Below are positions 52,228-62,620 of a DNA stretch of 64,000 nucleotides, in pieces; within the stretch, counting starts at the first letter, position 1; each line of letters opens with the position of its first letter. The notes under the pieces are model-generated. The model saw only the letters and a program-made list of their open reading frames with translations, had not been told where the DNA came from and made no database searches. The stretch lies in NCBI GenBank assembly GCA_012845835.1, contig JABAKD010000019.1, forward strand, positions 12,231,344 to 12,295,343, written 5' to 3'. A program made the translations under genes and the position numbers. Source of the DNA: Undaria pinnatifida. Its lineage: Eukaryota > Sar > Phaeophyceae > Laminariales > Alariaceae.

Positions 52228-53187
52228 CTGATTAGAACATACTCTTGTCTCGCCCTGTGTTTTCTCCCCTTGTATCAGCATGTATGTGAGGGCTGGGAAT
52301 GACTTATGTACACTTCGAAGTACCAACGAGAGCTGGTCGAAATGACGGCGGCCGACCGGACTTTCGAGCCTCGACGCAGCATCGTAAATTCAAGAGCGGC
52401 ATGTGGTACACCGTGGACATGACTACTAAGCACCCAAACTACTGTAGTACCTTCCGTACGTTCACAGGGCATTCATTGTCAGGGTCAACGTTTGATGTAG
52501 TGCTCGTTTTGAAAGACCCCTCGTAGGCGATTTTTATACTGTGTATTTCGGCCGATTGATTCAGACTAGGGCCGCCAACGTTTCCCAACCGAAGCAGTGA
52601 TGATTGCGGCAGACCCTGTTAGACGCCTACCCACGGTTTTTGGGGACGGTTCCTTTTCAAACAGCGTGAAGAAACTAAGTTTTGCACTTCTGAAAGGGAT
52701 AATCGCAAGACAATTCATTGGAGCTTGCGCAAAAAAGCGCCTTTCTTTCCCGCTTGGTGCTTGCCGCGAACTGGATGCAACGTATAGTAGTAGAGGACTC
52801 GAGTTTTTCAAGTCAAAGCCTTCGACGACCGTTGCACCGCCATCATCAAAGAAGAGCCGGTCGCTTATTCCAGGTAGTCCACACCACCTACCTGCTTCTC
52901 TGTTTCCATCTATCGGGCTCTTTTTATGGCATCGGCATTCCAAGGACTTGTCTTGTCTAACATATACTTGCGAAGCATATCTTTTTGAGTAGACAAGTCG
53001 AGGGGGGAGGAGGGGGTAAAAAGGTTGGTGCATTTCCAAACCCAAAATCGAGATTACAGTATAGCACACCCAGTGCACAGTAAGAAGTCGTAGATGCAGC
53101 GATACAGGCATTCCAACACGGCGCACTCACAGGAAGGAGAGGTAATAGCGCCAGGGAGGCTGGGAAGCTGAAGCTGGTGCGACGTAC

Positions 53188-53323
53188 CTTGATTGAGTGA
53201 TCTCGCCGAGAACACGAAGGCGCTTTCGCACCAAAGTAAATGACGCAGGGCTGCCGATAACAAGGTGGTGAGTGCCGCTGCGCGCGTCATATCGCACAAA
53301 TTGCGTAGTTTTTGCTGGGTCAT
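53188..53323 (-). CDS. candidate first exon with signal peptide
   Basis: The minus-strand frame MTQQKLRNLCDMTRAAALTT continues LLSAALRHLLWCESAFVFS and ends at a GTACGT donor in phase 1. A start at the second Met gives a short basic n-region, a hydrophobic core and a plausible CES/AF cleavage site. Phase does not match the exon at 52227, so at least one linking exon would be missing. Confidence 0.4.
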
Positions 53324-53334
53324 CGACGGTTCAC

Positions 53335-53430
53335 ATTAGCTGCGCCCCCAGGGGAATCGAACCCAGATGGTACATGTACAGTTCGATTGGTTCGCCACGC
53401 GTTCTTCACCACCTTCCCACGGCTAAAAAC
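53335..53430 (-). repeat. tRNA-like T-arm sequence
   Basis: On the minus strand, TGGGTTCGATTCCCCTGGGG matches an RNA polymerase III B box within a short stem. An A-box candidate (GCGTGGCGAACCAATCG) lies upstream. No full cloverleaf is evident. It is most likely a tRNA-derived retroposon remnant. Confidence 0.35.
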
Positions 53431-54383
53431 TATCCATACTATCCTATACACATTCCGGGTACTACTGTACTGTAGTTTGTCTCCAACATGTGGGTGGAGT
53501 TCTAAATGGGCGAACGACATTTGGATACCTCGGTTCGGCCTGTTGAGCTTCTACCGGGAATGCGGACCAATACTTCGCCAACAATGGTAGAGACACGCCA
53601 TAACCACGGAGCAAATAGTCAGCCCATGGTGCACTTAGACTTCGTTTTATCCTCCGCGTGTTTCTGGCTTGGATGCTTGGATACCTCCGTTAGCTTTATT
53701 ATCCTCCGCGTGTTCCTGGCTTGGATGCTTGGATACCTCCACTCGGCGCGTTGTGCTTCTACATGAAATGCGGACCAAACACATTCGCCAGCATGTATGT
53801 GCCAGCCACAGGCGGCGCAGATGTGACGTGTTTGGACGTAAACGTACATATACTTCGAGGTAGAAATATCATGCTTTGGTGCGGGGCCAACATGGTCAGC
53901 AGGACTGCAGCCTGTAACTCTCGTCAGCCATAGACCATCACTCTCGTCGTTGGGAGCACGTGATGACATTGCTGGACGTAGTTTGGGGATTTTTTTGCAA
54001 GAAGCAAGACACGAAGGTACACGGCATTACCTACGGTGTAGCAATGCCACCACCAACATCTCGCCGCGTAGCCTCTATACGTCAACGGAAACCGCTATAT
54101 ATACGGCAACGATACCCTCGCTCAACGCTCCATGCCTATACAAGGACACCGCGAAGCACCGCCCCTGATGCTCACAAGTCATTTTCTTGAAGATATAACG
54201 TGTTGCTCATCTCCTAATCAATATGGAAACCCTCGAATGGAATGCCGTCGAATACACGTACATGTATCCATACTGCTTACGTACCAGGTCTAGAAAGTAA
54301 CCCTCGGCAACGCTACTTATTATAGGGAAGGGTATCTCGTCAATGAACCGACTCTTGTTTTTTTTTGGCTCTAAAGCAACCCC

Positions 54384-54680
54384 GGCGTCTGCTACGATAG
54401 AGGCATAGAACCTCTACAAGTGTTGGCGAAAGCGTTTTGTGGACGACGCCGGGGCTCGCTGGCTTGCATTGTTTTGTACAACATTCTTGGTTTCATATAG
54501 ACTACGTGTACACTGCAGGCTATTGAATAGACTAATCCTACACGGTACTACGGTGCACGAACGAGTTGTATTTTCGTTTATATATATCAAAATCGTTTTC
54601 GGGTGGGGGTATGGAACAGTTTGTCAATCAAGTGAGCAGCCACAGCGAAAAAAAATCTTGCAGCGCACCTCCACCGCCCC
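54384..54680. mobile_element. MITE-1 left end with unrelated interior
   Basis: GGCGTCTGCTACGATAGAGG followed by GAACCTCTACAAGTGTTGG. The usual interior landmarks are not evident and the right end was not found. Confidence 0.4.
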
Positions 54681-54699
54681 CCCGCCCCCCCTGACTCAA

Positions 54700-55840
54700 T
54701 AATAAGCCAATAAACTATTAATATTAATAGTAGTGCCATAAAATAAATGTGCAATATTGTGCTCTACATACATGCAGTATATCATACCGCAGGTACTTCG
54801 AAGCATGTTTTCCCAAACAAATAAATGATGATATGCTGTTCCCCTGCATTTTTTTACGGCAACGTGTCTCATAGATGCTGCGCCCCCTGACTGAAGCCAT
54901 TGCCATAGTAGTAGTAGTACTAAATGTCCAACATTGTGCTACATACAGCAAACAAATCATACCACACACAGGTATTTCGAAGCATGCGTTCCCAAAACAA
55001 ATAAATGATGATAATATATATGCCGCTGCCCTGTCTGTGCGTGTTTTTATTATGGCAGCGTGTTGTCACATAAATGATACGAGCGAGGGCGGGTGAACAG
55101 CCAAGAATTTCACTGTCTGTGAGGCTAGGAGATAGGTTTCCCCTAACCTCTCGGAAATGCGTTTCCTACCAAACAGGAAGACAGCATCATCTAGCAGGCA
55201 AATGGTGGACGCGCATCGCGATATTTTCCTGTGCTTGAGGGTCTGCTGCTGGCTGTACTCTAGACAAATCTGGTAACGAAATAATGCAGAATATCACCAC
55301 CGCCAGGTACTACATACATACACCAGTAAGTAGATGCCCCTCATAACGTAGGTGCGTGTGGTAGATGCAGCGAAGAACAGGGGATTGGGTGAGCGTGTGG
55401 CGGTATTTATTTGGTGTTTTGTTTCGACAGCTTCTGCATTGCGCACGGCCTAGCAGAGGCACACGAGTACCTTCCTAGTATTGGTTTATGTTGCAAACAA
55501 ATGAGATTAGCTCCGCATATATATTCTATTGGACGGCAACTAAGTAATATAATAGTGATCGATGTTATACGAAGCATACTAATGATAATAACACACAGTG
55601 ACAATTCCGGTGACGGTCTGTGGAGAGTGGTGGTGGTTTTACCGAATACCTGGCCACACTAGGTCCCAATAATAGTGGGCTCCCAGGGCACGAAAACACG
55701 TTTAATAACAAGAAGAGTCAGGAGTCTTGGACACCTGGCGGACAACGTAATGTGCATACCAGGGGCACAGATGAGTTAAAGACACAGTAAATCGCCGTTC
55801 GTTGTATCATGCCACGGATTTAAGTTGATCCACGACGCGT
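54700..55840. other. no gene; partial local duplication
   Basis: ATTGTGCTCTACATACATGC (54760) and ATTGTGCTACATACAGCA (54935) belong to two diverged copies of a roughly 190-bp segment that also share TTCCCAAA-ACAAATAAATGATG. No coding region recognised. Confidence 0.45.
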
Positions 55841-55841
55841 A

Positions 55842-56190
55842 TCCCGGTCGCCCCGGTGGCGCATCAGCTTATCCTCGAGCCTGGCATAGATAGGTCAGTT
55901 TCGTGAGTTCGAGCCCCGCCGATAGAATAGTCGTATGTATGTATGAATCCGTTGAAAATTTTTCTTGTGCACAAATTGACTTGCGGAAAGCGCGAGAGCG
56001 TGAGTTAGCAACAACACTCGGCGAAAAATCGACGAGCAGTGGGATTGCTGAACCCTTTGCGCGATAAAAAATTGAATGCAAGAAACGGGGGGAAGAAGGG
56101 GCGACTCCTGTGACCACGGCTTGTCCAGAAGAAGCTGGAAAAGTAGAAGTGTGAGAAAGAAAGTAAAACTAGAATAAAAAATAACCGTGT
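55842..56190 (+). mobile_element. tRNA-derived SINE
   Basis: The head has an A box (GGTGGCGCATC, 55855) and a B box (GAGTTCGAGCCCC, near 55905-55917) at tRNA-like spacing. The body has CAAATTGACTTGCGGAAAGC and CGGCGAAAAATCGACGAGCA. The 3' end is A-rich (AAAGTAAAACTAGAATAAAA). Flanking sequence on both sides (CACGACGCGTAT and GTGGAAGTTTGGTGAGCTC) belongs to retroposon R, so the SINE appears to have inserted into an R copy. Confidence 0.8.
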
Positions 56191-56579
56191 GGAAGTTTGG
56201 TGAGCTCACGCTTTAGTGTGTTTTCCATCCGCTCGAGGATGAAACAGAAAACGAAGGTACAACAAGTCGACTATATTCCCTTATGAATATAGACTAAATG
56301 GCTCGTGGCCTCCGCCGCGGGAAGAGATACCTATTTTGTTGTTTGCCTTCATTACTCGACCATCAAGCACGCGTCCCTTTCGAGACGGAGTACCGTTCCT
56401 ACTCCGAGTAGAGACACCATCAAGAGCGAGGGGGTCCTGGCTGCTTCGCTCGTTGTGCCGATGTGTTACCCGGAAATAGCCCGGTCAGAAAGGGCGATAA
56501 TATATATATACAGTATTAATAGTTTCCACGCACAAATTGAGCTGCCCCACCTGTCCCTCGCCCCCTTCCCCCCCTCCCG

Positions 56580-56940
56580 CCCTCCTTTTTGATCAAAATC
56601 AGGCCCCCACGTCCTTAAAAACTCCGCCCTCCCCTCACCGGTTATTCGACTTACAGGATACACTTGATAAACTGATGCATTTCCTTCCACAGTTGTCAAA
56701 TTTTGTCCCCCTCAGAAAGGGGTTTTATAGTTTCCGCGCACAGCCTGCCTAACATCACCCTATTGACCCTGATAGCTGCACTGTAGCTGCAAGGGGAGCC
56801 GCCGACCTATATCCTTAATGAGGACACACAACCCGTAATACGCGCGATCGGAGTATCACGCACAGCTTGCAAAGATGAGTTTCGACAAAATATTCGATCT
56901 CACAGCTGCTGCTGGAGTATATTTTCACTTTTTATAACAT
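56580..56940 (-). repeat. dispersed repeat T, long minus-strand copy
   Basis: From CCTTTTTGATCAAAATCAGG through GGTTATTCGACTTACAGG, TATAGTTTCCGCGCACAGCC and CGCGCGATCGGAGTATCACG to CTCACAGCTGCTGCTGGAG. Reverse complement of 18776-19150. Confidence 0.8.
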
Positions 56941-56956
56941 TATCCCTATCGTATAC

Positions 56957-57070
56957 ACATATATATTATAAAAATTAAAATACACTCCAGCTGTGAGATC
57001 GAAGATTTCGTCGAAACTCATCTTTGCAAGCTGTGTGTGATACTCCGATCGCGCGCATTACGAGTTATCA
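56957..57070 (+). repeat. dispersed repeat T, short copy facing the previous one
   Basis: AAAATACACTCCAGCTGTGA through TCGTCGAAACTCATCTTTGC to ACTCCGATCGCGCGCATTAC. With 56838-56940 it forms a near-palindrome with arms of about 100 bp and a spacer of roughly 20 bp. Confidence 0.85.
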
Positions 57071-57089
57071 CGGCTATAGACTATGCGTT

Positions 57090-57336
57090 GAGTGGTGCTA
57101 CGGTAGCCCCCCCAACTTTTCTTTAACGAAATCGCCGGTTTTGAAACAGCTCCCAGCCGTATCTATCTCGTGAAACACGGTGCCCCTTGCCGCCCCGACG
57201 TCATCGTTCGATAGACCTTTTGCAAACATGAACATATGTGTGTGAGGGTGGTTTTTTCATAGAGCATCCTTCCTCGTGTCGACCAGCCATGAAACGTTCG
57301 TTAAACAAAATCGCCGTTTTGGGGGTAGAATCAGTC
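57090..57336. mobile_element. MITE-2 (MULE-like), copy 3, reverse
   Basis: GTGCTACGGTAGCCCCCCCA at the left and GGGGGTAGAATCAGTC at the right. GACGTCATCGTTCGATAGAC and CATGAAACGTTCGTTAAAC match the reverse complement of copies 1 and 2. Confidence 0.75.
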
Positions 57337-57371
57337 CGTTGTGGGAGCTGAGCGACATGGCCGACATAGTC

Positions 57372-57462
57372 TATATTAAAAAATTAAAATGCACTCCAGC
57401 TAGCTGTGAGACCGAATATTTTGTCAAAAACCATCTTTGCAAGCTGTGTGTGATACTTATAT
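57372..57462 (+). repeat. repeat T fragment
   Basis: AAATGCACTCCAGC, GAGACCGAATATTTTGTCAA and GCAAGCTGTGTGTGATACT. Diverged. Confidence 0.65.
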
Positions 57463-58113
57463 TTTAGACTATATTGGGCTTACCGGAGTGGCTATTACTA
57501 TCTATGTCGAATTTATCGGAGCTGTGTGTCAAGCGGAAACGCGTGTCGCCCCGAACGAGGCAGCTTCGACATGATGATGCAGGTTGTTAGTGGTGGTGTT
57601 CTCACACTAGCTCATTTCCCCGAAATGTAGGACGTGGTCTCAAAAAAGGCTATATATATACAATAATAACCAATACCCCGAGGGGAAAGACCAAAACCAG
57701 CACGAACGAAACGAACGGTACTACTACCAGGTACGAGTTAGTGCAGGCTGCGGGATACCATCCCGCAATATATCACACGCAGTGCGAAGAAACTATCCAT
57801 GGCACCAGACGATATACCATGTACAAGGGATGGCCACAAGGAAGGCCACACGGGAAGCTTTTGTCACGTTTAGGGCTCGCGCGAGTAGCTGCCCGATACA
57901 TTTGCAATCTCGTGCATTGATTGGACTTTCCAGCTTCGCGATGGGCACCTATTTTACTTGTAACGTTGCGCTGTCTGCGCTGACTGCGCCATGTTTTTTT
58001 CTTTTAAAACCGTGTTTGTTGATTGAGGTTCGGAGCCCCTCGTGCTAGTGACTATACATGTGGGATTGATTACGCGGAGGATGCACGATTTAGGTGGTAG
58101 TCAACTAACTGCC

Positions 58114-58144
<31 letters not shown>

Positions 58145-58432
58145 TTGTCGTTGTCGTTGTTGTTGTTGTTGTTGTTGTTATGCAAGTTCGTTCGCCCCCC
58201 CCCCACACATTTTTTCTGGAGTCCTGCGAACCCGATGGCCGGAAGTCGAAACCCGCCATACATATATTATAAAAAAATAAACAATAGCTGTCGCTACAAC
58301 GAGCGACAGCTGATAGATGTAACTGTCATCAGACGTGTGCGTCCACGGACCATTGGTTCGTGTGATTTCAAGGGGCACCACAGGCGGAATAGAGCCGATG
58401 TGACGTTTGTTGTATTGCAATTGATGTGGTCT
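57463..58432. other. no gene; (GTT)n microsatellite
   Basis: Unique sequence with a GTT/GTC run of about 70 bp at 58110-58180 followed by a C-tract. No recognised gene. Confidence 0.5.
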
Positions 58433-59100
58433 TCAGTTGGCCTCGACGGCGTTGAAGACGCCCATGCCTGTGTACCTACCCCGCGTGCTTTGTGCTAAGT
58501 CCACAAGCCTAACCTCTTCCCGAAACCTAGCCTTCATGGTGTCGGAGTTTCCAAGCTTGCCTATCCTGTCGAAACTCATTGGCTTTGCCATGAGGTCCGC
58601 TAGTCTTTTAGCCCTACTGAGACAGACGAAAGTAAGCCCCGTGCAGGCCTCCTTTGGCCCCAAGTCTATGACGGCCTTCTCTATCGTCTGCCCCTGTGAT
58701 TTGTGCATAGTGATGGCCCAGCAGAGACTCAACGGCAGTTGCGTCCTGACCTGCGTTCCACCGTCCTGCCGAGTAGTGTCTACGGGAGAAATCGGCACAC
58801 ACCCTCCATATCTCTCCTGAGACGACCACTCCCCCCCTGAGTACCCTCTGAACTTGACGACAACGTAAAGGGGGAGGTTGGGCGGGGGCGCGTCGTCTGC
58901 AAACACCAACTCGACGACTTGGCCTCGAATGCCCTTCACGAGTCCAACGTTTTGGTACAGGTTCTTCGTGAGCATGACCTTGTCTCCCTTAGCTAGGTAG
59001 AGGTCCCTCTCAAGCCCCTCCGCCGTGTCTGCTGTCGCCCTCCTGCCGTTGGCGCACGGACCGAGTTTGGGTCAATCGCCCCCAACAGACGTCTCTCCAT
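58433..59100 (-). pseudogene. PIF1-family DNA helicase, C-terminal fragment
   Basis: An open frame reads KGDKVMLTKNLYQNVGLVKG, IRGQVVELVF, then QLPLSLCWAITMHKSQGQTI, EKAVIDLGPKEACTGLTFVC and LSRAKRLADLMAKPMSFDRI. The HKSQGQT block and LSRA motif are the C-terminal helicase motifs of PIF1-like proteins. In this family they lie near the end, and the frame stops at 58433. The coding similarity extends upstream as ADTAEGLERDLYLA, but a frameshift at about 59053 separates it from LLGAIDPNSVRA. Walker A and B parts are absent. It could derive from a host gene or from a Helitron, whose RepHel proteins carry related helicases. No Rep domain or Helitron ends were found. Confidence 0.8.
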
Positions 59101-59200
59101 GATGACCTACTCTCACCACGAGACAGCAGTAGATACACTCAGCGGACACACCCCTAGCGGGCACACACTCTCCATGCCCGCTCTCCGCTGGCCACTATTG

Positions 59201-59425
59201 TCGCCCGCTGCGCCCGTTGTCTGTGTGCTGCCTGCTGTGTGAGCGCTGTGTGCCGGCTGTGTGAGCGGTATATGCTGCTGTTTTTGCCCGTGTGGTCTGC
59301 TGTGTATGTTTGTCGCCCGCTGCGCCCGTCGTCTGTGTGCTGCCCGCTGTGTGAGCGCTGTGTGCCGGCTGTGTGAGCGGTGTGTGCTGCTGTTTTTGCC
59401 CGTGTGGTCTGCTGTGTGTGTTTTG
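59201..59425. repeat. 112-bp tandem duplication
   Basis: TCGCCCGCTGCGCCCGTTGT starts at 59201 and its copy at 59313. Both continue GTGTGAGCGCTGTGTGCCGG and CTGCTGTTTTTGCCCGTGTG. It adjoins the truncated end of the helicase fragment. Confidence 0.9.
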
Positions 59426-59609
59426 TTGCTCCGTGGTGGTCCGCCTACACCTGCAGACTAAAATCAAATGATCCCACACTAAAATCAATTTTAGTCGAAG
59501 ACACGCACGCAAACTATTTTTTTTCAAGGGAGCCTATATTGCGAGGCCCAGGTGTAGGTTAGAAATTCGCTTCGCTCGAACTAGGTGTAGATTAGAAGCT
59601 CGCTTCGCT

Positions 59610-59990
59610 CGAATAAAAATACACACCAGCTGTGAGATCGGAGATTTTGTCGAAACTCATCCTTGCAAGCTGTGTGTGATACTCCGATCGCGCGTATTAC
59701 AGGGGTGTGTGTGTCCTCATTAAGGATATAGGTCGGCGACTCCCCTTGGAACTACAGTGTAGCTTGCACCGGGGTCAACAGGGTGATGTTTGTCAGTCTG
59801 TGCGCGGAAACTATAGAACCCGTCTTTGAGGGGGACAAAATCTGACAGCTGTGTGTGGAAGGAAATGCATCAGTCCATCAAGTGTATCATGTAAGTCGTA
59901 TAACCGGTGAGGGGAGGGCGGAGTTTGTAAGGGCGTGGGGGCCTGGGTTTGAACAAGAGGGAGCGGGCGGGGGGGGGGGGGGGGCGAAAC
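59610..59990 (+). repeat. dispersed repeat T, long copy
   Basis: AAAAATACACACCAGCTGTG to AACCGGTGAGGGGAGGGCGG and a G-run. Same layout as 18776-19150, including the final G-tract. Confidence 0.8.
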
Positions 59991-60236
59991 CATCTGTGCG
60001 CGGAAACTGTAAAGCTTTTGAGAAATCCTTTAATTAAGGGCCATATAGACTATATGACACCTCGATCTCCCTCTTGTGCGCTTTTTCTTACAATCTTTTG
60101 CTTTTTGCTTGTATTGTGGTGTGTGGCGACACAACTGAAGAATAGCTCTCACGGATGTGTGTCCGCCTACAGCAAAGCATTCGGACAATATTCTATTTTT
60201 CCTGGATGCTTCTGCTACGCAAAACGTAGTGTCATA

Positions 60237-60810
60237 TGTTAAGATTCGGCCTCGAAAGGCCTGTAAGTATCCGAATTTGAGATAACTTGGATGGGTTTCG
60301 CATGATAAGGTTGTCGTTTTATATTGCGGCAGGCTTTCGGTGGGTGACTACTGCCTTTTTGTAGGGTTTGCGTTTCTTTCTACTGCTTTTCTTCGCGTGT
60401 TCCTGGCTCCATAGCCAGACGGTTAGAGGTGTGGGAGTGGGTTTTGAGGAGCCGCATCTTCGCCTCATGGTCTAGTTCGTAGAACCGGCGTTTCCCCGAA
60501 TCTCCCATATTTCTGCATATGCGACTTATCAGGGTGGGCTAGTGTTAAGATACGGCCTCGAAAGGCCTGCAAGTATCCGAATTTGAGATCATTTGGATGG
60601 TTTCGTATGATAAGGTTGGCGTTTTATATTCGGGAAAGTTAGGAAGTAGATCGGAGGCACGTGCCTCCGATCTCAGAAGGTATCCCGGGCTCTGGCGGAA
60701 ACGAATAAAGCTACATCTCTACGAAGGAGACGAAAGTGAGTACTCTCCGAGGACCTGCTCAATTGGCAGACCTGCAGGGGGCACTCTGTGTCCCCACCTT
60801 TAATTTAACA
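60237..60810 (+). mobile_element. miniature LTR element of the second family
   Basis: TGTTAAGATTCGGCCTCGAA at 60237 and TGTTAAGATACGGCCTCGAA at 60543 begin two direct repeats that stay alike for about 95 bp. The second ends TTTAACA at 60810. CATA precedes the first and follows the second, a 4-bp target duplication. The second unit (268 bp) matches 28487-28755 and contains the same perfect 26-bp palindrome (60648-60673). No coding capacity. Confidence 0.65.
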
Positions 60811-60820
60811 CATACATTAT

Positions 60821-61070
60821 GACTGATTCTACGATAGCCTCCCCTTAAAAACAGCGATTTTCTTTAACGAACATTTCATGGCTGCTCGACACAAAGAAGG
60901 GTGCTCTTTAAGAAACATCTCCGTACATTTTCTTGCTTGCAAAGCGTAATCGAACGATGACGTCGCGGTGGTAAGGGGCCGCTGTATTTCAGGAGGTACC
61001 GCCGGGAGCTGGTGTCAAAACCTGCGATTTCGCTGAAGAGATGTTGGGGGGGCTACCGTAGAACGACTCT
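60821..61070. mobile_element. MITE-2 (MULE-like), copy 2, with target duplication
   Basis: GACTGATTCTACGATAGCCT to GGGGGGGCTACCGTAGAACG plus ACTCT, 250 bp. The flanks are perfect 10-bp direct repeats, CATACATTAT (60811-60820 and 61071-61080). A 9-11 bp duplication points to the Mutator-like superfamily (established knowledge). Confidence 0.9.
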
Positions 61071-61194
61071 CATACATTATTATATATGTATGCCGTACTT
61101 CTACGAGTACGGCTTGCCGTTTGTTTGCCGTTATACTGCACGGCTGCTTGGCCGTTGTTGCATTTATTTAGTTATTTATTTTTTTCTCACACAG

Positions 61195-61490
61195 TAGTGA
61201 GTAGTACTTTTCCAGCTTCTGGACACGCCGTGGTCACAGGTGTCGTCCATTCTCCCCGCCGGTTCTATTGCCTTCAATTTTTGTCGCATTAGGGTTCAGC
61301 GACCCCACTGCTCGTCGATTTTTCATCGAGTGTTGCTAACTCACGCTCTTCTTGCGCTTTCCGCAAGTCAATTTGTGCGCAAGAAAAAGTCACAACGAAT
61401 TTATACGAGTATGCACTCGGCGGGGCTCGAACTCACGAAACTGACCTTACCAGGCTCGAGGATAACCTGATACGCCACCGGGGCAACCGG
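61195..61490 (-). mobile_element. tRNA-derived SINE, minus-strand copy
   Basis: Reverse complement of 55842-56190. B box as GGGGCTCGAACTC near 61422, A-box region GATACGCCACCGGGGC at the right. Body CTTTCCGCAAGTCAATTTGT. The T-rich left side corresponds to the A-rich 3' end. Confidence 0.8.
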
Positions 61491-62135
61491 CATTTATATG
61501 TATGTATGAGCTGTGCGGCTGCTGCTGTGGTATACCTGGTATGCTGGTACGTCGTATGCTTCTACTTGTTGCCGCTGCTGCTGCTGCTGTGGTGGTGATG
61601 CTTCCCCCACCATACGACGAGTAGACTACAGTGTATAGTGCTGCCGCGGTAGCGGTACGAGCAGCTACGAAAATCGTGAGGGAGTGAGTGTGTGTTTCGT
61701 CATGCTCGGCGTTGTTTCTTTTCAATCAACCATAAATAATGGTATTTTTTGCACCCCTTTTGGCAGCAGTAGTACATAATAATGTCGCATTAACGGCCTC
61801 TGTTTGCCTGTGACATCCTCGGCCGTTATGGGCACGCGCGGGGCCGCAGGGGGCGTCAGCTCAACGCAGCGAAGACCCCCTTGTGCTATAGTAGTCTATA
61901 CCAGGGTTTAAATATCATTTCACTATATATATATACAAAATCGTATAACATCACCGTAGCCTTGGTCGGAGCAGGTATCGTATCGATGACCAACCAATCG
62001 TGGTGTTCGGGGGTCCACCAGGTAGTTGAACGCACAGGGCAGCCTAGAAGCAGAGAGTCGCGCACATATATAGACTATAGTCTATATGGGCAATATATAT
62101 ATAGACTATATGGGCAATATATGGGCAAATGTTGT
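61491..62135. other. no gene; palindromic words
   Basis: CTG/CTGC runs at 61510-61600 and TATAGACTATAGTCTATA and GACTATATGGGCAATATATG words at 62065-62130. No coding region recognised. Confidence 0.45.
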
Positions 62136-62139
62136 TCGA

Positions 62140-62620
62140 CGCGCGATACTGTACGATAGAGGTAGAACACTTTTTGGCTGTTTATGATAAATTTATTTCA
62201 AGGACGTTCCCAGGTAGCTGTGACTTCGACGAATTTAGGGTCGATACTCATCTTTTCGCAAGCTGCGTTGTTGGTACTTACTTGTAATATAATCTACTAA
62301 TAATACTATGTGGGTGAGTTGTTCACTTAATGGGAGGGTTTCCTATTATTTTGTTTTCGTTTTATTTGTGTACATACATGCAGTATTTTTTTGTTTTTTC
62401 TTAATGACGGGGCTCCTTAACACACAAATCGTCGGATAGATGGACAGCATTCTTATTTCGCAATATAACTTGTTTATTATACGTGTGCCTAGGCCATGGG
62501 TGTGGTAATCGGTTTGCTCCAAAACATTTTTTGGGTTTGAGGTATAGACTAGCGCCTCATCAATCGAGCCCCCCCTAGAAAGAACTGGAGCAGCAGCTCT
62601 ACCGTACTATTGTAGTAGCA
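62140..62620. mobile_element. MITE-1 copy containing a repeat U insertion
   Basis: GCGCGATACTGTACGATAGA at the left and CTCTACCGTACTATTGTAGT at the right. GACGGGGCTCCTTAAC and CCTAGGCCATGGGTG are inside. A reverse, decayed repeat U occupies about 62200-62345, which explains the extra length. Confidence 0.65.
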
